From Absidia repens (taxonomy: Eukaryota > Mucoromycota > Mucoromycetes > Mucorales > Cunninghamellaceae): DNA of 64,000 nucleotides. The position numbers and the translations under genes were made by a program. Numbering within the stretch: position 1 is the first letter of the stretch; each line of letters starts with the position of its first letter. Where the stretch lies: positions 1 through 64,000 of the forward strand of contig MCGE01000010.1 in NCBI GenBank assembly GCA_002105175.1, in the 5' to 3' direction. The notes beneath the pieces are model-generated. The model was not told the origin of the DNA. It saw only the letters and a program-made list of their open reading frames with translations, and searched no databases. Below are positions 36,400 through 48,207 of the stretch, in pieces.

Positions 36400-38094
36400 T
36401 CATACTTCATAATTGTCATCAAACACAATGCCAGATGGTAAAATGATACTTCGATAGTAGTCTACATATAAAACCAAAGATATAATGTGGTCAAAACCGG
36501 ACCATTCAATTTGTTTTCATCCATGTATCAATATAACGCATGATCGTGGTAGAAAATAAAACACCAGTTATTAGTATACTCTACTTACTACTACATTGAT
36601 AGCCAACACTGCATAAAATAAAAATAAATTTATTAGTTTCAATTTCAATAGTACAAGTGAATGGCTTACCGATGAGGAATATAGCTTGCAAAGAGACCCC
36701 ACTATCGAAAAAAAAGGTCACGGTTAAGTAAGGTAGCCTTGTAAAAGATCATAAAATTCATGCAAATCACCTTATCGCCACAGCCATATTTTCTAGTGAC
36801 CTTGATAAACCATATAAAACAAAATTAATATACCACAATGATATTACACTAGAGCATAGCCGTTTTATTTGTCGTACCTTCATAAAGAGTTCTTTTTCTT
36901 CATCTGTCCAATCACCAGTCCACTGCTCCTATAACAAATGAGAATATCAATATGGTATGCAAAATATAGAACTATTCTATTCGTACTTACTACACCAGGC
37001 TCATTGTGCCTATAAAAGTACATGTTTGGATTTTTTTGAACATCATATGCGCAATAGCCTATGGTTAAGATAAAAACAAAAAGGAGTTGGCTATATGTGT
37101 GTATATTGAATATGAATATGAACATGAATATGAATATAATACATTACTTTTGCACTATTGCGTCCAGTTCCGCCAGTTTTTCGTTTTGTTCCGTTTCCAA
37201 GAGGATCCTTGTAAGAGAATTTCCCACCACCATTCTTTTCCCAAGCTTCTTGAGCTGACATCTCAAATTGATACTTTTCGATCAAATCAGCGTTGATCCA
37301 GCCTAGGTAAGAGATGAATAATCATCAAACGCCTGGTATTGTCATTTTTTATAATCAATTATGCTTTCTTTACCTGTGAATTTCCCATCCGTTCTTACAG
37401 CATTGTCCCGCGTCGCTTTATCGAAATAATCATCAGCTTTGATCAACTTTCCGTCCCAAAGTTCTTCGTCCACATCGTCATGATCATCCGAATTCTATGT
37501 ATAATCACATAATATAATGGCTTAGTATATATTTATTCAGGTTGGATATCGTTAGTTGTAAATACATTACCGACTGTTCATTTTTGGACGGTTCAATACG
37601 ATCGTCTTCATTTACTTCAATGGTCGGAGCTTCAATGCCTCGAAGTCTTGATGATTGACGTCGTTTTCGTTGTACTACAGGCTGCTTTCGTTTGTCTAAA
37701 GTAACAGAGAAGAAAAACGTGATACATACATAAGATTCCAACAGTCAATAAAGAGTTTATCTTTAAAGTAGTACTTATGGGCGATTTCGTCGCTCTAAAT
37801 AAGTTAAAAGAAGAAAAAAAAATATGATAAGTACCTGACAAGACGATGTTGACGAATTTACAACTTCTTACCTTTGCTTCACTGGAGTAGGGGTGGGTGA
37901 GGCTGGAGTCGATGATGTATCAAGCAAGTCGCTTCGCGCTTTGTCGATATCAAAGTCTGCAAGGAGTTTGCGATTGCGTTCAATATTTTTCAGGCGTTGT
38001 TCCTCTAGCAAATAACGTAAATCGAAGCAAGTTAATAATAGGCAATTTTAAACAACTTCATCATAAATATACCGTATGCTGTGAGTTTGGACAT
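36400..38094 (-). CDS. SANT/Myb-domain nuclear protein with WDR76/Cmr1-like N-terminus
   Basis: Twelve small exons, the shortest about 17 nt, join in frame to 278 residues. The N-terminus (MSKLTAYEEQRLKNIERNRK, then LLADFDID) resembles the leader of WDR76/Cmr1 proteins. A basic, probably nuclear stretch follows (NKRKQPVVQRKRRQSSRLRG), then an acidic linker (DDHDDVDEELWDG). The C-terminal half has a KNGGGKFSYKD segment, a QKNPNMYFYRHNEPG segment and a single SANT/Myb repeat with tryptophans in WTGDWTDEEKELFMK, GDKWGLFASYIPHR and VGYQCNYYRS. There are no WD repeats, so it is not WDR76 itself. I do not recognise a named family; a chromatin-associated role is inferred from the SANT fold and basic region. 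Confidence 0.78.
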
Positions 38095-38425
38095 TGACAG
38101 ATTGTTGTGAGAGAATCAGAGGGGAAGAAAAAAGGAAAGATAAAAAAAGGGAAAAAAAAAAAGAATGTTTAAAATACCGCCCCACGCGCGCTTTGGAAGT
38201 ATTTTGTACAATCAACTTACTACAAACTACTACTGTGGCTTGGTGATGCTGATATGCATTTCTCCCAGTAAACATGTGTGAAGAATTTTTATTTTATTTT
38301 ATTACAATGAGAATGCAAAAGTAAGGATATGTCCATAATATATAAGATAAGATAATGATAAAACAAGATAACAAATAAAAAATGATAATAAAAAAAGGGG
38401 AGTATTACAAGTAAAAGAAACTAAT
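38095..38425. other. Intergenic, SANT gene promoter and Mrt4 3' flank
   Basis: About 330 bp, A-rich on the plus strand, with no other feature. The Mrt4 transcript probably ends here (AT-rich tract near 38340-38400). Confidence 0.45.
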
Positions 38426-39329
38426 CTATTGATCCACAGTAACAATTTCACCTTGATGGTAATAGCATATCAGGTCCACGCGGAATTCAGCCAATTGACG
38501 ATAAAAGAGTTTCTATTGTATATATATATATATATAATAAGTATCAGTATCCGTAAATAATCCATTTTTTTTTAAAACCGTCCTTACCAATAAGTGGGCT
38601 TGATTGGTTGAAAGTGTCTCACCATCACGGCAGATTGTGTAAGGGAAATGTAAAGTGACAATACCATTTTTCAAGGAAGTTGGCATACCAAGAGATCGTA
38701 CCAAAGGTTCCATATTGTGAGGCATAGGATCCACACCACGTTTGACGGGCCCTTCAGGAATAATTACCGTTTCATTGGCAATATTTCCAGATCGGGCATA
38801 ATCAGGCTGTGTATAGTTGTTGAAGTATTGTTGGATTGCTTCAGGTGATTTATTGGTGAAAAGTAAACCGACTTCGCTGTGTAGTTGCTTGGCAATTGAT
38901 GATAATCCTTCTTTGTATTCTTCTTCTGCAGTTGTTCCTAAAGCCTTGGCCATCACCCGATTACGCCCCATAAAGAATCGAGAGCTTGCTTTCAGTTCGT
39001 TTCGCACTTCTTTCAAAAAGGCATTACGCATGTCCTTCACCGCAAACACCCAAATATATTCGTAACGATCAACAGAATCGTGAATCTAAGGAGAAAAAAA
39101 AAAAAATCAACCATCTATATTCTATACGCAATGTCCATCCAATGGGTATGTACTTACTTGTTCGATCAACTTTTCCTTTCCTTCGTGACCCTTCTTGTCG
39201 GTCTTGGTGAGGGAGACTAAATAAAATATATCAAGTAGAAGTCAATTTTCATATGCCAGTCGACTGAAGATAGATCTTACTGCAATTATATATTCACTTA
39301 CCAACAGTACTACGCTTTGATTTGGGCAT
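38426..39329 (-). CDS. MRT4: Ribosome assembly factor Mrt4 (P0-like)
   Basis: Four exons (39329-39302, 39216-39158, 39085-38588, 38512-38426) give 223 residues. The start MPKSKRSTVVSLTKTDKKGH is the conserved Mrt4 opening. RYEYIWVFAVKDMRNAFLKE, FMGRNRVMAKALG, EVGLLFTN and the insertion-domain region NGIVTLHFPYTICRDGETLS follow the uL10/P0 fold. Mrt4 is a nucleolar placeholder for P0 on pre-60S subunits and is later released by Yvh1. The protein lacks the acidic P-protein C-terminus, as expected for Mrt4 rather than P0. It lies head-to-tail between the SANT and kinase genes on the same strand. Confidence 0.94.
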
Positions 39330-39630
39330 GATATGGTTAAAATGGTATTTGAAAAAAAAAAAGGAAAAAAAAAATTAGATTAAGGGAAGGAAGGACCAAT
39401 GGAAAATTCCAAGCCACTGAATCCCAGCGTCGGGAATCAAAATCAGAGAGGAAACAAATCGTAATTCAGGGGTAAAAAAATAAAGCATTTTAAAAATAAG
39501 ACATGATGATATATTTGATTTCTAAGATGGTTTTATTTACAGGAGTGATGCGGTATATATTCGTATATATATATATATATTTGTAATAAAATAGGGAGAT
39601 TGGGTATTTGGCTAAAACTAATAATAATAT

Positions 39631-42279
39631 CTAAAGGGTATCCTCTATCGGTTGTGGGTGTTTTCTAGACCAGAAATTTCGTGAGCTTGATTTTTCTTTG
39701 AGACTTTCACAATCATGGTAATATGTGTTTAACAGTGATATTGATGGAGATCGTCTTTGGAGTAATTTGTGCCGAGGTTCATGTTGTTCGTTTTCCGTAG
39801 ATTGATGGATAGTCAACTTTTTTGCTGAAGTTGTATTCAAGTTTGGCTTTACGGATGTCGATGACGATGTAATTTGCTTGATCAATGAGGAAAAACTTTC
39901 CGTCCTCGGAATGCCACCGGTATTTACCGTTGTCGAAGTCGATCGTAACTTTGTTGATAAACTCGATGTAATATTACTTGGTGTGCTGCCCAAAGATGAC
40001 TGCTTGTTCTGGTGATCTTTAGTAGTTGTACCAACCTTTCGTGAACTATCCTGTTGTGGAGTCGTTGGTTGCCGAGGTTTTTTGCGTAGACCGAAAAAGT
40101 GAGTAAAACTTGTCGTTGACTTCTTTTGCTTTCCAGTTGGAAGCTGATGAGGATGTTGCTTTTGACTTTGTCGTTGCTGTTGCAAATGGTCCATATGGTT
40201 CAGTGGAGAAGAGAAACTTGGTCGCAAATTCAAAGCCACAGGTGGTATCGCTAAACTCTCCAAAAGGTCGAGCGAGTCATGTCGATTGTGACGTTCTTTG
40301 GAACGGTAGTTGATAGAAGGATTGTCCATGGCTTCGGCATTACCATATTGGCGATCCAAGCTGCATTCGTTCGTTGATAACCAATGTTCCGTTTCGTCCG
40401 TTTTGTTGATGTCTTTCAGATGCATTTCCGTGTATTTATCACCGAGATCACAAATGGTTGGGTCCACTGTACTCCCTAAACTGACTTCCACGTGGTTGCT
40501 AAAAGATGCATTGTGCTGCTTGTCCAAAGGAAGAAAAGAATCCATTGACGATAGATTCATCACGGATGTCGAATGCCGCTGTCGTTTGTCCTTGACCGAG
40601 TTTAAATCGTCACCGCTGTTGTCTTGCATAAGCACCGTGGTGTAAGGTTCCGCAGTAGGGACATCTAATTTTGTTTCTTCCAAAGATAGAGGAATGAATG
40701 ATAAAGGATCCAGGAATGATGGGAGATGCTCAGATGGTAACGATTTGCTGAAATTGACCATAGAGATAGCTCTTGTTGTTTTCGTTCTTGTTGATACTGT
40801 TGGTAATTGAAGTTGCTCGCTGTTCGGACGATTGGCAGCTGCGATTGTTGTAGGTGTTGCGGGAGCAGTAATCAACGTGTCGATAAAGAAAGGGTGACCA
40901 AGAGCATCGCGAGCACTTAGACGTTTCTTAGGATCGAACAAAAGAAGGCGTCGTATCAAGTCAATCATCAAATTTGAGGCAGTAGGTAAGACTGCAGCGA
41001 GTCCTTTTGGTTGGACCTAAAGTGAAAAGCGAAAAAACGAAGAAAAATTAGCATTACTTTTTTGAGAAAAGAATGTTATAATTATTTTACCTGTGGAAAC
41101 TGGAATCCTAATTTTTGAGCCAATCTAACACCCTCTTTCCATTCGCCACCATCGCCCTGAAGAGATGTTGTAGTGTTATTGTGAGAAGAGTTTGCTGATG
41201 TAACAGGATCATGAGTTGAAAGAGCCGACTCCGATTTTTTGCGTGAAAACCCGGTGTTTCGAATTTTCTTTTTCTTTGGTGGAGATGATGACGGGAGTAA
41301 GGTTGATGCTGTAATATCTGGGGCCGGGGATCCAATAACTTCACAAATTCTAAACAGCTGGTCGATTTCCGATTGTCCAGGAAACAAAGGGTGTAAAGTC
41401 AGTAATTCCGCCATGATTACTCCAACGGCCCATATGTCCACAGAAGAGGAATACGTTGTTGATTTCAATAATACCTCAGGTGACCGGTACCTAAAGAAAC
41501 ACCCCCCCCCCAGTAAATATCAGTAAATGAAAACTCATAAACCAGAGTGTAAGGATTGCATTACCATCGTGTACTGACATAATCAGTGTAAGGTGCTTTA
41601 CTTTTTAGTTCACGTGCCAAACCAAAGTCCGCTAATTTGATGGTCAGTTGAGTAGAGCCATTATCGCCATGATCTGTATTCACAAGAAGATTCTCAGGCT
41701 TCAAGTCTCTATGGAAGTAACCTTGTTCGTGTATAGATTCCAGGGCATTCAGGATTTGTCGCCTACAAACAAATAAAAAAAAAAACAAGTCAAAATACTG
41801 CACTTTTGAATTGCACGTTCGGGGTTGACTACTTACAACACGGGGCGTAATTCCATTTCATTTAATTTTTCGCCCTTGTCCCTCTTTTCTTCAAGGTATT
41901 GATAAAGATTTCCACCATTCATGAATTCCATTACAAAGTAGAGCTCTTTCGTAGGTCCAGTGAAGCCTTCAAAAAGATGAATGATGTTTGGATGGTGTAC
42001 GAGGCGTTTCATAGTTTTGTATTCTTGCCAAGGGTTGTTTCCAGATGACTTGCTGCTTTTCTTTTTCATCACTTTGACCGCAACCTATTAATAACATAAT
42101 ATAATGTAATATAAAAGGCAAGGAGTTTGAGTAAAGGAAAGAAGGAAGTGCCTGTTATATTGACTTACAATACTATTGGTGAGTTTATGCCTTGCTCGAT
42201 AAACGCAGCCGAAGGCACCAACACCTATTTGGTCCATAAAGTCATAGTCGTATATAGCAGAGGATGACACCCGGTTCAT
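39631..42279 (-). CDS. RCK-family protein kinase (MAK/ICK/Ime2-like)
   Basis: Five exons (42279-42169, 42084-41837, 41762-41565, 41490-41091, 41016-39631) give 780 residues. The kinase domain occupies about 10-320: the glycine loop [21 protein letters not shown] with the ATP-binding Lys, catalytic [21 protein letters not shown] and the dual-phosphorylation site TDY followed by [16 protein letters not shown] is characteristic of the RCK group (MAK, ICK, Ime2, Crk1), which controls meiosis, morphogenesis or cilia. An extra Ser/Lys-rich insert of about 55 residues follows SPAPDITAS before the LGFQFP helix. A Ser/Thr/Gln-rich tail of about 400 residues follows [17 protein letters not shown]. The family call is firm; the pathway is inferred. 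Confidence 0.93.
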
Positions 42280-43221
42280 GGAATAGATGAAAGGCGAGTA
42301 TTTACCACAAAAAAAGAAAGGGAAAAGAAAATGACAAAAATAAAAGGGGGGGCGCATTCAAATGGAAAGCCAAAACTAAAAAGCTTTTAATCCCCGAAAG
42401 GCAATGGCAATTTTAGCTTGACCAGTGTATCCCAGTTCCCCTATCCAATTAGTTACTGATCGACGGAATGATCAATAATCAAGATAATATATGATGATAT
42501 AAAGTTGGATCTTCCTTATTATAAAAATTCGAAGTTTTTTGTCCACCGGGTCTATCACGTTAGCTACAAGCGTAAGCGTTGGTCGGCACTACAGAAAAGG
42601 CAGGAGTTATGTAATGTCTGTACCAAAAAGTATTGGCCCAATTATTTATTTTTGTCGAAATTAGAGGTTAGGTAGGACTAAGGGGAGAGCAAGGATTGAT
42701 TCACCTGTAGAAAGTTTGACTTCCTTTGATAGTGAATTGAGCGAATAATTTCAGCGAAGATATGCTTTATTTGATGCAGTTGAAAGTATCGATACCTATC
42801 GAAAGTCCATAACGGGCGGTAGACACCTACAATGCAGACCGGAATGTCTCGGGGCAATGGCGGTATGGGCAATGATCGCAAACCTAAGAAATATATGACG
42901 GCTTGCGATATTAAATACCAAGGGAGAGTTGGTAGACTATTATAGCACGGAAAGTTTACGCCGAGTCTTACAAAACCAAAATAGGTTTCTAGCCGTATTG
43001 TAATTATCAAATCCCCCATAATAAACTGTCGATTGTAAATACTTGAGTGTCGTATCATCATATTGTTTAGTATTTATAGCATTCTACAAAAGAAGATCAT
43101 AGTATTAATTGAACCCGAATTCGGAGTTTTAATACTTCAACGCTGCCTTGATTTGAAGTCTCTTGTCTTTTCGTATCTTTTCTTTTTTCACACCATTTCT
43201 TCTCTTTGCAATACAATTCAT
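42280..43221. other. Divergent promoter, kinase and GRIP-protein genes
   Basis: About 940 bp. A minus-strand open frame of 127 codons (42678-43061) has no recognisable domain and is treated as chance or unproven. No repeat-family copy here. Confidence 0.5.
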
Positions 43222-45699
43222 ATGACCGACGAGTCAACCTCTAACTCCACCGTTCAGCGTGCTATTCGGGCTGAAAAGAAGGTAGAGAAGCTGGAAAGAG
43301 AACTGAATACTCTCAGGTCTCGTCTCAAGGTATTCAAAATACGAAGACGAACAACAAGAAAATACTGATTGCTTCCTTCATTCCCCTTGTATTTTAGGAT
43401 ACATCTACGTCTGGATCAAATCTTTCATCAAAAGACAAAACCCTTTTCCAACTGGACGAGCGCGTAAGAATGGATGGAAGAAATGCGAACAGATGAACCT
43501 GTCATAACCCCTCTAGTTTTTATAGGTCAAGGATTTGAAATACCAATTGTCAAGTAAAGCTGAGGAAAACACCACTTTACAAGAAACCTTGTCAACTCGA
43601 ACTGGTAATTCAGTCCTATTTTGCTTTCTGTTTATCTAATAGCATTGCTTTTATATATGTTATAGGCGAATACGAAACCAAACTCAAAAAAATGCGGGGT
43701 ATGTCTATGTATGTGTATCATTTAACTGGTAACTGATGTTAATTTTTATTTATTATGGATATAGAAATCTTTGGACAAGCGACAAAGAATATTGACAAGT
43801 ATCGATCCACCATTGCTTTTCAGGAACAGACAATCTCTCGCTCAAATGATGAGTTGGCTGAAGCGAATCTTCATATCACCGATTTGACGAGTACTGTTGC
43901 CACTCAAAAACGTAAGGGACAAATACCAAAGATCATAGAGGGAAAGAGGGGGGGGGCATGAATGAAACACTATACTGATCATAACTGTAATTATAGATGA
44001 TTATACATTATTGACATCAGAACTGAAAGAACTCAAATCCTCATATCAATTCGAATGTGATCAACAGGTAAAAAAAAAAGGGGGGATTGGGAAAAATATA
44101 GAAAGGGAAAAAGTACATACATACTTGCCTGGTGACGATATACTGATATAGGTGTGTACATTTATACAGGAAGCTTGCAAACGACAACTATCCAATCAAC
44201 TAGAACAAACGAAAAATGATTATGAACAGTATAAAAAACGGGCGCATCAACTTTTACAACAAAAATCCGATCAAAAGGAGGATACACGCCTGGGAGATTT
44301 ACAATCTCAAGTCAAAAAGTTGGAAATGATGAAAATGTAAGCAGAAAAGAAAAAAAAACAGCGAAATGAAAGCATTGGTCCTAACTATTAGTATATGAAT
44401 AGAGAATATCAAACTGAAAATATTGAACAAGCTCGAAAGATTGAACTGCTGAACTCGGATCTTCGACAGTCATTGGACCATATTCGCGAACTTCAAACAA
44501 CACGAACGATGTATATAGATAATATGAAAGAACTGGACGAAAATCGGCTTCGAGTGGACCAATTGGAGAAACAGATAAAAAAAGATCGGGCAGATTATGA
44601 TAAATGTAAGTTAAAAAAAAAAAAGAGAGTGGAGGGGTGGTGGTGGGAAAGAAGTATTGTTACTAACTCAAAATTATATCCTTAATTAGCGTTAAAATCA
44701 GTGAGCGAATCATACGAAGCAACTATCCAACAATTGAAATCATCCACCGTTTTGAAATCATCGTCAACTGATTTGTCACAGCACGTCGAAATCATCTCAA
44801 AGACATCATCGGATTTGACGCAAACGCCCAAAAACCCTCAACAGCAAGAGGAAGAATCCGCCATGGATAGTATTATGGAATATTTGAACGAGGACAATGG
44901 ACGACTACGACAATTATTGAATGAAAAGGAACAAATATGCATTGAATTGCAACAAAAAATATTAGATTTACAACAACGACATCAGCAAAACGACGATGAC
45001 GGTGATGATAAAGGGGATGGTGGCAGAATTGGTCCTAGACAACAAGAAAATGAAAACGATAGTCATGTTGATGTATATGGTACGTGAGTAATAGAAAAAG
45101 GAAATATGATATAAATGATTTATAATTATATGGTTTGCGTAAATTCATTAGAATCAATGATGCAGCTACTGTCACCACTGGTGTCTCGGCAAGAAACTCC
45201 TGGTGCTGATATGGAAAAGCAAGTGTCTCGACTAAAAGATATGTTACAAGAAAGTGAAGATCAAATAGCTGCACTGCGAAAACAAGAAAAGGTCATACTC
45301 ACATAAAGGATTGAATAAACATAACATGAATTGACAAATATTTTATTTTATTTTATAGTTGTTAAAGGATGAAGTTAGGTAAGAAATGAAGAAAAGATAC
45401 TACATCACTGTGCATTTATCATGATTAACTGAATGGACTTTATATCACTTTAGGAAATTGGATTCTGTGGATAAACGGCAAAATATGAGTGTAGAATACA
45501 TCAAAAACGTCCTACTCAAGTTTCTGACATCTGAAAATAAAGAGGTAATTATAAAATATTTTATAATTTTTTTCACCCAATGTCATTCTCTAATATTCTT
45601 TTGTATTTATTTATTACTGGTTAGGTCCTTGTCCCTGTCTTAGCTAAAGTCTTGTTTTTGGATCCGTCCGAAACGGAGCAACTTCAAAAAGCTGTTTAG
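43222..45699 (+). CDS. GRIP-domain golgin (coiled-coil Golgi tether)
   Basis: Thirteen exons give about 540 residues. Nearly all is heptad-rich coiled coil, for example RAEKKVEKLERELNTLRSRL, QVKKLEMMK and RVDQLEKQIKKDRADYD. A Gln/Asp-rich break lies near 44980-45070. The C-terminus is a GRIP domain: SVEYIKNVLLKFLTSENKEV then LVPVLAKVLFLDPSETEQL, with the tyrosine required for Arl1-GTP binding. GRIP golgins (Imh1, GCC88/185, golgin-97/245) capture vesicles at the trans-Golgi. The exact orthologue cannot be chosen because coiled coils diverge. The donor after residue K of ALRKQEK is GTCATA, unusual, so that junction is less certain; a 20-nt exon follows it. Confidence 0.88.
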
Positions 45700-45965
45700 A
45701 AAAGTAGAATAGTATTCCACTTCATTCTCCTCAGCATCATCATTATTATAGATTGATTTTTTAGATTATTCTTTTTTTAGCATTATACCTTCAGCCCTTA
45801 TGATTCTGTACCTTCCCTCCATCATGTATCACACAACATAAAACACACACTTGAATAAAAAAAAATTAGTTTAAACCCAGCACATTCACGTTTATTTATA
45901 TACTGTCTTTTTCTTTCCTTTCTCCTTTATTTTTTATTTTGTACCCCTCTTTTTTACCATACACA

Positions 45966-47001
45966 ATGACTGGATTTCCTTTGGATACATTCTTTTATAT
46001 CAAAAACAAGAAGAACAACACTGTATTAGACGTTTACGATGGCGCAACAGCGGTAAGACAACAATAAGCAATCGCTCACCATGACTTTGATTAAATGAAT
46101 TCATCTATATTACTGTCTGTATATGCTATTCAATAGGAAGACGCCAATATTGTCATGTGGCCTCAGGTAAGCAATAAATTTTGGGAGACGAGTGGAACAG
46201 CTATCGGCAAGTTCGGAGAAATGGGTCCGACATATATGTATACTCACTCACTGCCTTCCCCCCCTTTTTTTTTTCTGCTGGCATGACTGGGAAATTATAG
46301 AAAATGACCGATAATTATAATCAGGTAAATAGAAGAGAAGAACAGAATAAAACCTTCAAGCATACTAATGATGTTACATTTTGTTCTATTTAGCTTTGGC
46401 GTTGGGAAGATGGCTACTTGATCAACATGAAATCAAAATTAGGTACGGTTATATTTTTCTTTTTCAACATTTATGCCTCTTCCTCAATCATCGTACTAAC
46501 TGTTAATTTTATATAGTCATGGATATTCGTGGAGGTAATAGTTTGATGGATTCTAGGTAGAGATATAACATATTGATTAATTATTATGATACATGGTTTT
46601 TCCTTTAGGTGACCTTAAGGCTGATACACTGATTGTACAATACGGTCGTAAAGTGACAATGTAGGTACTTTAGTATGCCTGATTGAGTATTACTTGCTGA
46701 CTTTTTTTTTTTAATATCATTTCCTTTAATATTAGGGCTCACAACCAACGATTTGGATTTAGAGACGGTTATCTGTATACTCTTGCGGATCCTCGATTGG
46801 TCTTCGACGTTAAGGTAAGATATTTTCTGGGATGCTACCGTAAAGCAATTCGAGCGACTCATCTACTGGCTATTTTAGGGCGAAAGCGATAAGGATGGTG
46901 CCAAATTGATTCTCAGCAAACGCAAGGTACAAAGCCATGAATACCAGCAATGGGCGATTGAACCTTTTAACACCTCCGACTATAGCAACCCTTACGAATA
47001 A
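45966..47001 (+). CDS. Single-domain ricin-B-type beta-trefoil lectin, possibly mucoricin-related
   Basis: Eight short exons (first 45966-46052, second from 46137) code for about 150 residues forming one beta-trefoil. QxW-type landmarks appear in the three subdomains: NQLWRW, NQRFGF (degenerate) and YQQWAI. There is no signal peptide and no A-chain-like enzymatic domain. Length and layout (about 17 kDa, cytosolic-type start) are close to the ricin-like proteins described from Mucorales, including mucoricin of Rhizopus, but intracellular lectins of this fold are common in fungi. Toxicity cannot be read from the sequence. The gene follows the golgin closely on the same strand; a TTTATTTATATACTG stretch near 45890 may serve as TATA element. 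All exons are intact. Confidence 0.85.
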
Positions 47002-47862
47002 TCGGTTCCTGTAGTATAGTTTTAGTATAGCATAGTTTATTTTGATACAATACGAATCAATAAATATGAATTATTTATACAATATATATGATTCCAATAT
47101 AATGAGGGTGATTTGAAAATTACATTTGTGTTGATTATGACATTATCGGAATTATTTATTTGCTGGAAGGGGTAGTTGAGAGCAGGTGTGTGTCTGGGAT
47201 CAATTATTAAGATGCTTTTGCGTATTAGTTTGATTTCGATTTTTATGACTGAATTTGAGGCTGAAGGAAATCTGATTCAAATTGTTGCAGCGAGGGAATA
47301 TATGTATACTATATATTTTTAGTCTACTTGGTTTAGCTACCATGATACAATTTAGTTTGGAGTTCGCAATAGATTTCACAATGAAGTATACCTGCCACCC
47401 ATAATAATTGTTTGTTTATATTTGTGTGCTCTCATTGATGATTTGATGTGAACCCTGACTGTAATAAAGGCCATTCCCTGTTTTCTCACTTAGAAGCGGC
47501 ATGTCACCCAACACTAAATTGACCCCCACACAAAAAAAAAAAAAAAAAAAAAAAAAAACCCCACCCAGTGATTAATATGACCTCATCGTTTCTTCGGCAC
47601 TGTACTGTACAATACAGTACAAGGATTTTCATAATATAAAAATTGAGCTATTTTCAATACAATTATTGTGAAATATTTGCATTTTTATTTAGGTGTAAAA
47701 TAACAATCAAAAAAGGAGTATAAAATGAAATAAAAGGTGGGTGAGAGAACATATATCAATGGAGAAGTGAAAGAAAATTAAAGGTACAATTTGACAAAGA
47801 ATGAATGTAACGAGAGACAGGGTAAAATAAAGTAAATAAAACTAATGTGGTAAATAAACTAT
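47002..47862. other. Convergent 3' intergenic region, lectin and SQR genes
   Basis: CAATAAATATGAATT near 47057 is a likely poly(A) signal for the lectin gene. An A run of about 27 near 47532-47558 and a perfect 9-bp-arm palindrome at 47601-47621 are present. No gene. Confidence 0.6.
47601..47621. repeat. Perfect inverted repeat, 9-bp arms
   Basis: TGTACTGTA and TACAGTACA separated by CAA. It lies between two convergent genes, beyond an A run, where it could form a hairpin in read-through RNA. Function unknown. Confidence 0.7.
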
Positions 47863-48174
47863 TCAAGACAAGTTGGCAGGGCGCAAGAATTTCAATGCAT
47901 TTCGAACACCCGAGGGACCAGTCCAGTTACCATCCAACAGGGCAGTCCAATAGATGGAGGGAATAATTTCCTTGTTGAGGAATTGACCAATGCTTGTAAT
48001 TCGACGTTGATCAACAGGGAACGTTTCCAAAGGCTTACCAGTATAGCCTGAAAATTCCGCAAGAATCAGCTGTTCGCGACCAACAATCAATGGACAGGAG
48101 GTATAACCATCATAAACAGCTTGTTCCGCTTTCTTTGATTTCAGATCAGCAATCAGGTTGTGCTATAGTTAACA

Positions 48175-48207
<33 letters not shown>

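Noticed and set aside
38048..38275. 75-codon minus-strand open frame upstream of the SANT start
   Set aside because: Different frame from the conserved MSKLTAYEEQ start and mostly Phe/Leu from an A/T tract.
42678..43061. 127-codon minus-strand open frame between kinase and golgin genes
   Set aside because: No domain, signal peptide or repeat; composition follows AT-rich background and it lies across a divergent promoter. Could be revived only by conservation or expression.
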